Program-made: the position numbers and the translations under genes
The notes under the pieces: generated by a model
What the model was told of the DNA's origin: nothing
The model's input: the letters and a program-made list of their open reading frames with translations, nothing else
Database searches by the model: none
Shown: in pieces, positions 56,860 through 64,000 of the stretch
Position numbering within the stretch: position 1 is the stretch's first letter
Layout: each line of letters starts with the position of its first letter
DNA from: Adiantum capillus-veneris
Lineage: Eukaryota > Streptophyta > Polypodiopsida > Polypodiales > Pteridaceae
NCBI GenBank assembly: GCA_014529385.2
Contig: CM043969.1
Location: forward strand, 17,243,446-17,307,445
Reading direction: 5' to 3'
Length of the DNA stretch: 64,000 nt

Positions 56860-57776
56860 TGTGTTAGCGGGTCGCCGCGACGGACGTCTGCAGCATAGCT
56901 TTCTGGCACTAACATAATGTCAATACTCAGGGAAAGTGACTCGGATGGAGCACGGAGACTCTTTGAGATCGTCAATCTCAAGAAGTGAACCTTAACAAGC
57001 AAACACAACAACTCTACAAGCAAACCAACACTCAATGATCAGTGAAATCTACCTATGTCCTTTCTCACAGCTCTAGGTCATCACGCCATTTCGGCACTCG
57101 AACGGACTCGAAATGCAACGAAACTTTAGGAGGAGGTCTAGGACACCTAGGGGCACTATCCTAGCAAGTCTGGTCGCAATCCAAAAAGGTACCAAAATCA
57201 TGATCCATCATGAAAAAGGTCCTGAAAATTGCAACGAAAGTATCCAAAAAGGTTGCCCTATGGTCTAGGAACACTCTCCTATGGTCAAAACAACTATAAA
57301 CAATGATTTAAGCACTCAAATCTGCAATTATAGCTCACAGACGCGCAGTCTCGTGAACCACAACAAAACTGACAATGCTTACACTTGAATTAAAGAGCAA
57401 AGAGAGAGGAACACAATACAAGTTTCTGAATCAAAAACTGATTACCCATTCATTATTTGCGTCGATTACAAATTCAAGCAGCTCGTAGCTTGAGCGTACG
57501 TTTTTGGAGCTCCCTTCTTCTTCTAAAAATAAGCCTTCTTTCACATTAAGGTTATTGACCTTTATACCGAGGGCATTCTAAATGGCCAGTGGCTGACTCA
57601 CATAGACCTTTACAATTGTCATTGACAGAATTACAACTCAGGGAATTGACTACTACTTTGGAATTAAGATTTACACGGAGTATTACTACACTAGCTCGGC
57701 AAAATAATAGACTTCAATTGTGGTGTCTGGCTACGTGTCCGGCTAGTTGGGCGCCCGTTTGATCTGTCCTCAAACA
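56779..57776 (-). repeat. 3' LTR of element E (inner edge firm, outer edge tentative)
   Basis: In element orientation it starts TGTTTGAGGACAG directly after a polypurine tract and has CGGTATAAAGG about 210 bp in, followed by a U5-like region. The distal end at 56779 is proposed because CCCAACA there mirrors the TGTT start. Without the other LTR this is a guess. A (GA)n run lies at 56819-56857. Confidence 0.5.
57561..57567 (-). promoter_or_regulatory. TATA box in LTR of element E
   Basis: TATAAAGG on the minus strand, in the expected position within the LTR. Confidence 0.5.
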
Positions 57777-57789
57777 TTCCCCCCTTCCT
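57777..57789 (-). promoter_or_regulatory. Polypurine tract of element E
   Basis: The minus strand reads AGGAAGGGGGGAA immediately before the LTR start TGTTTGAGG. It would prime plus-strand synthesis. Confidence 0.7.
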
Positions 57790-60290
57790 AAATCGTGTCG
57801 TCCCTTGACACGACCTTGTGCAGTCTTGTCATAGGGTTGTCTTCAGCTTTGTCTTCAAGATTGGACTTCAGCTTGGGAAGTGCTTTGTTGTTGATGACGC
57901 TCCCCCCTTCCTTGAGTGATTCATATCTGCCATGTTGTTGATACATGATTTGATCTTGGATCTTTGATTTTTGAGGCAACTTTTCTTCTTGATGTGCATT
58001 TACCTCTTTGTTGTCAGTCTTAGCCGCCATAAAGAGGGATTTTCCTGTTTTTGAGTTTGTAGAATCGATCCTCTTTGTGGAGTGGACTTTATGTTGGGTT
58101 TGTTTTCCATGTCCACTGCAATTTGAGTTGTCTACAATAGGTCACCTCTTTGTTGCCAGTCTTAGCCGCCGTAAAGAGGGATTTTCTTGTTTTTGAGTTT
58201 GTAGAATCGATTCTCTTTGTGGTGTGGACTTTATGTTGGGTTTGTTTTCCATGTCCACTGCAATTTGAGTTGTCTACCAATGTTGAAGCACTGTGTGAGC
58301 TACTTTTAATTGTTGTGGATAGCTCGCTTTCTAATTTTTTCATTGCTTGTTGTTGTAGGCCATTCTTTGACTTGCCATTTTTTTATGGAGCTTTGTTGTC
58401 GCCCTTGAAGATAAATGATACTCTTGATAAGCATATGGAGACCTGCAGTTTTTGCTCCAAGTCATTGTCGATTGATTTGGGTAGACATTTCCTTTTTGTT
58501 GATGTAGAAGGAATATATACAAGAAGTCAATGATGAGGTCTAGATTAGGGTCTTAAAACTTGGATGACCAAAGGGAAAAAACCAGTTGGAAAAAAAGTGC
58601 CTTTGGTATACGCTCTTATTGGAGTTGAGCAAATCCACTTGAAGTACCTGTCATGCAAGGTGAGTGCTTGGGAGAAACAAAGGAAGAGTGTCTAATGCAA
58701 GTGCCAATTATGGGACACTCTATATGCTCATGAGAAGTTTTCAAACAAAAGCATGTAGTGTAAGAGATGGAGTTGATGGGTGCTTCAAGGAACAAATGTA
58801 GCACATGTGACATCAAAGGACTTCTCAATAGCTTCCATGTTTCCAAGAAGGGTTTTTGATGCAAAAGCTTCTCCACTCATACCTCATTGTGTTGAATGTG
58901 TGAGTGTCTTTTGGACCTCCTCCTTCACTTACCACTATACTACAATGACTTTGAATCTTATGCTCACCTATACCAGCATGAGCGACACAACGTAATTATG
59001 CTCAACTCTTCCAGCTTCAGCAGTACCTAGAATAACTAAGACACTTAGACCACAGAGAATATTACATGAAGTTTTGGGACTAACGCCTTGCTCATTTAGT
59101 GGCTTAGTTGCCCGACTCTGACTTTTATGCCATGTATTTTTAATGGCAACTTGGACTTACCTGTTCAAGGCCAGAAACCCAATTCCATAAGTTCTTGAAA
59201 TTTAGGCCTCTTCCATTGTGTTGGTCTTTGGATGCCATCATTTTTTCTAGTAGGTTGGCATATGTTGGCTCTTCTTGACTTGCTTGTCGTATGTTCACAC
59301 TGCTTTGTGAGACAAGTCCTTCAACTCTTGTACGGGTTGATGTAGCTTTTCCATTATTTCCCATGAGAAGCGGTTGTTGATGTGTGTGGGTTATTTGTGT
59401 TTGAGTTTCCATGAGTAATTTCAAAACCCATCTTGTTTTTTATCCTTGTGTGACCGTCTTTGGCATTTTATCTTCTTCTATAATTTGATGGACACTAGGC
59501 TTTGGTATCCAAACCTGATGATTTCCGTTGTAAAAGCCTTGCTTTTGTAATTGATGACAAGGTATCCATCTCTAGATTGCAACAGCCTTGGTTGTAATTG
59601 GCTTCTGTTGGCTTTTGGTTGTCATTGCTTGCTTTGGGGTAGAAGCTTGTGCTGCTTGATTTCTCTTTGTTGTTCCTGATTGAGCTACAATTTTTGGTAA
59701 TCATATTTTATTTTTATCTTCATAAAATCCTTGTGCTTCGAGTAGCTTAATCAGAATCATCCTTTGATTCACCTGTTTGTGTTGGGTATCTTCATTGAAG
59801 TCTGATTTCGGTACCCAAACTTTTTGCGTTGCCCGCTTGGAGGGTCTTTTCGTTTGCCTTTTGTTGGTGTTCTTTCGCTTGCTTGAGTATTTTGTATTTC
59901 ATTGATATCTTCGCTCACTCCTTGTAGAACTTCTTTCTTGAGGTGAGTACATACAGGCTGTTAGTTTAGGCTTTTTGGCCCAAACATTAATGTTTCCTTC
60001 GAAGTAGCCTTGAACAGTGATCGACTCGTTTGATGCTACCCACCTTGTCACCTTTTGTTATTGTGGTTGAACGTGTGTTTCATGTATCCAAACTAGGTCT
60101 TTGTCTTGGATGTGCTCTTTGGATACCAACACTTGGTTGACATTCTTCGACTTCTTTTGGATGCTTTTTGTGATGGAAACTTTGGTTGATAAACTTTTTG
60201 CTTTGGTTTCCATTGCATTGTTGATGGTGTGGCTCTTGACGTAGAGGCTTCGCGGGAAATTTGATGGAAGCTCGTTGAAGGTAAAGTCGT
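57790..60290 (-). pseudogene. Decayed 3' coding or untranslated region of element E
   Basis: Only short minus-strand frames remain, such as 59140-59424 (EEPTYANLLEKMMASKDQH) and 59495-59704. None matches RT, RNase H or integrase. Gln-, Lys- and Thr-rich composition continues from the ORF upstream, so this may be a long accessory ORF in decay. Confidence 0.4.
58001..58277. repeat. 142-bp tandem duplication in element E
   Basis: Two adjacent copies with the landmark tagccgcc at 58021 and 58163 share over 120 bp with few differences. Confidence 0.9.
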
Positions 60291-60584
60291 CTAGCGAGGT
60301 TGATATACTTCAGTGTTTACCTTTGCTTTACCTTTTTCCGTGATGGTTGGTTGCTCCTTTTTTGCATTGAATTGAGATTCTTTTGGGGCTTTTGATGGTG
60401 TTGTTGTTGCGGCTTTTGATTGTTGTCTAAAGAAGACGTTCCTCCAGTTTTCTTTCAAGACTAAACTCTCTTTGATATGATGCGAGTCGATTATGTGGAA
60501 AGTATCTTTATACTCGCCGGTACTCATGAGTACGGCTTCTGCCATGCCAAAGCTAGGAATTGGCATTTTTGAACTTGTGTACAT
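60291..60584 (-). pseudogene. Accessory ORF segment of element E
   Basis: A 97-codon minus-strand frame (IPSFGMAEAVLMSTGEYKDT; SHHIKESLVLKENWRNVFFR) lies just after the stop of the 276-codon ORF. No family is recognised. It ends in a Lys/Thr-rich, low-complexity part. Confidence 0.4.
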
Positions 60585-60596
60585 GATCTCCTCTAG

Positions 60597-61559
60597 CTAA
60601 GTGATTGGCGGCTTTCCCATCATGATCCATGTTCCATAAGTCATTAGATTCTTTGTCGCTTCTGGATCTATCACAGATGAACATGTGATTTTGAGTCCTG
60701 TTTCTCCTTCTTTGTCCCTGTTCTTGTTTTGATCTTCCGTTTGAACATTTGATGCTGAATTTGGAAATTTTTTTCCTTCATCTGCTTTCATTTGCACTTT
60801 TTCTGGAGTCAGCTTCTTTGAAACAGCTTTTGTTGATTCTTCAGGTATGTCAATGATGACATATTCTCGTTGTTGCTCTGCTTCCTTCATGTGCACTTTG
60901 GCATCATGCTCCATGATGTAGCTATCTGTCTCAATTTTTCTGCTTTCACACTCACAAACTTCATTAGCTTCCTTCAATACCTTTATCGTAAACAAGGGAG
61001 TTACATCATACCCATCTTCATCGCAAAATTTAGTCAAAGTCGCCTCATTCACACACACATCAAGAGTCGCCAGTATTTGATCCCATCGGGAGGGTTCAAA
61101 TAACTTCTCTGGAAATGGCTCTAATACATATGCCTCATCTTCTACTAAACGCTCTAGGATGCAATCCTGCTTTCTAAGACTTCCACTCTCAAGAGCTCCG
61201 TACATCCAAATATGCGCTTTGCTTTCCAAATCAATTGTGGAGTTTAAGTCTTCCCCTGGGGTTCGTACTACATCTTTATAACTATGATTTGTGACACTGA
61301 TCTTTGTAGTGACATCATTGTGTCTCAAGTAGATATAGTCATAGCCCCAATCTTGTACCATTTTGAGCTGACGCATGAATGGTCTGCCCAATATGATATC
61401 AAATTTGTTGCTCTTGTCAAAATTCATTATGGCAAAGGTATGCTCATACTCGATGCCACACGAGGATACAATGATTTGTTCTAATATTCCAATCAGTTTC
61501 TCCGTGTATCCATCCGCTAATTGCAGTTTTATTTGAGTTTTCCTAAGAGGAGGCTTTCC
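60597..61559 (-). CDS. Retropepsin C-terminal part plus acidic extension (element E)
   Basis: The frame continues the protease: KTQIKLQLADGYTEKLIG, then KFDIILGRPFMRQLKMVQDW and YDYIYLRHND. The segment DIILGRPF is the second conserved block of gypsy retropepsins (ILGxxxL). A 200-residue acidic extension follows (VCECESRKIETDSY; EQQREYVIIDIPEESTKA) with no RT signature. The longest open part, from Met at 61427, has 276 codons. A TGA at about 61,560 separates it from the catalytic half. The extension is unlike anything I know from autonomous elements. Confidence 0.6.
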   Translation of the reverse strand, partial: GKPPLRKTQIKLQLADGYTEKLIGILEQIIVSSCGIEYEHTFAIMNFDKSNKFDIILGRPFMRQLKMVQDWGYDYIYLRHNDVTTKISVTNHSYKDVVRTPGEDLNSTIDLESKAHIWMYGALESGSLRKQDCILERLVEDEAYVLEPFPEKLFEPSRWDQILATLDVCVNEATLTKFCDEDGYDVTPLFTIKVLKEANEVCECESRKIETDSYIMEHDAKVHMKEAEQQREYVIIDIPEESTKAVSKKLTPEKVQMKADEGKKFPNSASNVQTEDQNKNRDKEGETGLKITCSSVIDPEATKNLMTYGTWIMMGKPPIT

Positions 61560-62148
61560 TCATTTTTTCCATATCTCTTTGGTTGCAATGGCAATGCCTG
61601 CCGCACTATCTAATATAGCAACCGTTTTTACTCCTTTGTATTCAAGTGGTATGGTGGTGTTTCCTTTGTTTCCTTCACGATAGTCACCCACCTTATTTAC
61701 TGGTACTATCTTTGTCTGTGGTTTCTTAGGCAAGGTGTCATCCATGTTTCATATGTAAGTTGGTCATGTGAAGGGATTTTCAGCCCCATGTTTTCCAGGT
61801 GTTTGCCCATTTGGCCCCATAGATGCGGTCTAATTTTTAGTAGTTCTGAGAGATAAAGTGTGCATTGTATAGGAGAAGACATCAATTCATGCAAGCTCTT
61901 GGTATCCAACATTTTTGGTGTGACTTTCCACTAAGAAGGTACCATTTTAACTTCGGATTTTGTCTCATGTTCTCCTATGAAAGATGGCAAAGTCTTTAGA
62001 GAGCGTGGTTTACTCTCTTCAGATGTGACAGACCCGGCATCCCCGTATAGAGATTGTATATCTCCTGACGAAAATTCATGATCCATGTTTATCTCAGGGA
62101 TAGGTGCTGACTATAAAGTAGCACTACCATCTTTTTGGCTTTTGATTC
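61560..62148 (-). pseudogene. gag C-terminus and retropepsin active-site region (element E)
   Basis: From 62.15 kb down the strand reads INMDHEF, SSGDIQSLYGDAGS, then HELMSSPIQCTLYLSELLK and LTYETWMDD-type sequence. The active-site block is VKTVAILDSAAGIAIATKEI. The canonical motif is D-S/T-G; here it is D-S-A, so catalysis is doubtful. The frame then meets TGA where Trp (EIWKKWG-like) would be expected. Confidence 0.6.
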
Positions 62149-63189
62149 ATTAGGAGATTTCGGAGGTCTTTTGGAGGGCCTTTTGGAAGAGAGAGGAAAA
62201 TAAGCTCCTCCAATGAGAGAAGAGCCTACGTTATGTAGAAAAATAGATTGATATTAATAAAAAAAGGTGTCCCTCTCCTCATTTAATAATCTAGTGGTCC
62301 TTGAAGACGATCACTCTCTTTCATTTAATGCGAGCACCTTTTTTAGAAGGCAGATGCGGTGTATTTGATACGGCTTACGTCATCACTAGAACTCAAAAAT
62401 TTACAAAACTATCAAGTGGTGGAAGATTTTGAAACTTTTGATACTATCAATGCGTCCGGAACGCCCAAATATCCTAGAAATGAATGTCCAATTGCCTCGC
62501 TCCAACATCCAAAGAGGCAAAGAATGTCAAAAACCCCTAAAAGAATATTTTACTAACGGTGCGCGAGGGAGCATTCCAAAATTTTGGAATGCCTCCTCGC
62601 TCGCCGTTAGTAAAAAGTCCCTTTTTTCCTCTTTTAGGGAGCTTTTTGAGAGGAAAATGTCAAAAAACCTTTAAATAGGGGCTTTCTTAAAAGATAATTG
62701 TCCAAAAATCACTAAAAGGAGCTTTGTACTAACGACGCGCAGAGGGGCATTTTAGAATTTTAGAATGCCTCCTCGCGCGCCTTAAGTAAAAAGCCCATTT
62801 TTTAGGGTTTTTTGACATTTTTTGCCTCTCCGAATGTCGGAATGAAACAAGTAGACATTCGTTTTAAGGGTATTTTGGCGTTGCGGACGTATTGGTGGTG
62901 TCAAAAGCCTCAAAATCTATCACTATTTGACAGTTTGTGACTTTTCAACTTTCAGTGATGACGTAAGCTGCATTGAATGCGTCGCACCTGTCTCCTAAAA
63001 AAGACGCTCGCATTAAATAAAAAAGTGACCGTTTTCAAGGACGATTGGGAATATAAATCTACTTTTTAGAGTGTCTGGTTGTCCTTTTGGACGTACTCAC
63101 AAGGTGCAAGTGCATTTTAAAAAAAGTTTCCAAAGAGAGAAATACAATTTCTTACAAGGCCCTCCAAATGACCTCCGAAATTTTCTAAT
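62149..63189. mobile_element. Foldback (long inverted repeat) element nested in element E
   Basis: Arms correspond in reverse complement at three levels: 62149-62178 with 63160-63189, 62236-62398 with 62945-63066, and about 62448-62560 with 62770-62895. The centre has two hairpins; the first has a perfect 22-bp palindrome at 62571-62592. The insertion splits the gag frame between LWESI (63,190) and the KKDGSATL segment (62,130), which are adjacent in the 48.2-kb copy of the family. The short sequence gattc lies next to both ends (62144-62148, 63191-63195). No transposase is encoded; it is a foldback or MULE-derived MITE candidate. Confidence 0.75.
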
Positions 63190-64000
63190 AGATTCCCACA
63201 AGGATTGTGGCCACGGTTCTTCTACCTCTAGAATAGGCATCACTGCTTGTGAGCCCACCCCATCTGTGGTATTGGCTACTTCCCTTGTATCTAAAGGTAC
63301 CTCAACTCCCGGCTCTTCCTGATCTCTGTTTACAATACCCTGGATCTCCAATTCTTGGACTTTATCACGAATTAGCACCTCCGTTTTTGGAGCATCTGAA
63401 CGTGTGGTTCCATAAGAGCTTGGGCCTTCTGGATGAGCTCCTTGCACATTTGTAACCTCTCTTTTTCATACCCTGGATGAGGGTACCTTAGCCATCTATC
63501 CTTTTGGGTTTGGTTGGGTTTTAGCCTAGCTTCACAAGCTTTCAAGATCGCATCCAAAGGTTCAACCACTTTGTCGACCAAGACTGAACCTCCCGAGTTA
63601 GTCTTTACTCTTTAGGTCCCTTTGTGCTTTTGTTCCTTTCTTGCTCTTGTCTAAGCTGCTCTCTTGTTTGATTGAGTTCAGTTTCCAAAGCCGCTTTCTC
63701 CTTTAGCCTCTTCAATTTCATTTTGTTTCGTCTGTCTTTCCATGATCTTCTTCTGAAGCTTCTCACCGGTTTGTTCTCAAATTCTGTTTGAACAGGCAAT
63801 GTGGCTTTTTCAGCTGGTTTGTTTTTGGCAGCTTCTTGAGCTTGAGCTTGAGTCATCACGTTTAAAGGAATGGCGGGTTCTACCTCGGATCCGCTTGAAG
63901 AAGGCATCACACCTACCAACATTCATTGTTGCTTTCCCTTTGTAGTCTGGATTTTTAACACAGTGTTGGCGTAGATGGTCTATACCACAACGTTGGAATG
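63190..64000 (-). pseudogene. gag of element E, incomplete at window edge
   Basis: At the edge the strand enters a CCHC knuckle (CGIDHLRQHC, its first Cys lying outside). Then come MPSSSGSEVEPAIPLNV, AQAQEAAKNKPAEKA, a 40-residue basic coiled-coil-like helix (KLKRLKEKAALETELNQTRE), LQMCKELIQKAQALM and VMPILEVEEPWPQSLWESI. Frame breaks occur near 63,600 and 63,450. Homology to 47,330-48,319 supports a real protein family. It would be the particle protein of this element. Confidence 0.65.

Larger units (their letters stand above)
56779..64000 (-). mobile_element. Element E: LTR retrotransposon with gag-protease but no RT/IN seen
   Basis: On the minus strand the order is gag zinc knuckle (cut by the window edge), gag helical region, protease, a long acidic ORF, a decayed tail, a polypurine tract and an LTR. 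Between the protease (about 61.6 kb) and the polypurine tract (57.8 kb) I find no YxDD, RNase H or integrase motif. The plus-strand copy at 47.3 kb shows this is a family. A 1.04-kb foldback element has inserted into gag. The 5' LTR lies beyond the window. Confidence 0.65.

Overview
The window looks like intergenic, repeat-dominated nuclear DNA of a land plant with a large genome. Every well-supported retroelement is a plant-type Ty1/copia or chromodomain-bearing Ty3/gypsy element. Four of them share one primer-binding site, TGGTATCAGAGC, complementary to the 3' end of plant initiator-Met tRNA. The one identifiable host relic is a plant GT34 glycosyltransferase. I lean towards a fern or other non-seed vascular plant, but the sequence does not prove that. 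No intact, well-identified host gene is present.

Layout. 1-1.7 kb: small repeats and a 364-bp element with CACTA-type inverted ends around a tRNA-like core. 1,742-7,153: element G, a copia derivative without RT, TSD taaca. 7,315-16,858: element C, a decayed chromovirus, TSD tcaat, whose 5' LTR is 3,998 bp and carries a 152-bp tandem array while its 3' LTR is only 405 bp. 16,992-22,477: element A, minus strand, a young copia element, TSD gtata, broken by one evident frameshift. 24.0-24.9 kb: a possible three-exon host gene (minus) for a small membrane protein. 26.8-29.8 kb: three decayed LINE 3' ends. 30.3-32.1 kb: a 141-bp satellite organised in dimers. 32.7-33.1 kb: the GT34 pseudogene (minus). 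33,470-38,625: element B, plus strand, a young but frameshifted copia element, TSD gttct. 41.15-43.9 kb: element H, a copia gag-pro-IN relic (minus). 44-47 kb: unidentified decayed ORFs and five copies of a 20-bp palindrome. 47.3-48.3 kb: a plus-strand fragment of family E. 48.4-54.3 kb: element D, a chromovirus related to C, with a foreign RNase H segment inside its integrase. 56.8-64.0 kb: element E (minus), an LTR element with gag and protease but no visible RT or integrase, carrying a nested 1.04-kb foldback element; it runs off the right edge.

How the parts relate. The elements are clustered and nested insertions. Elements A, B, C and G are bounded by exact 5-bp target duplications. LTR divergence counted by eye ranks B (4 of 227 positions) and A (4 of about 175) as recent and C (17 of 290) as older. 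C and D each contain, inside the LTR, a short ATG-initiated reading frame that ends at a GT splice-donor-like site. Family E, present twice, would need enzymes supplied by another element. Coordinates, ends and alignments were read by eye and no database search was run.
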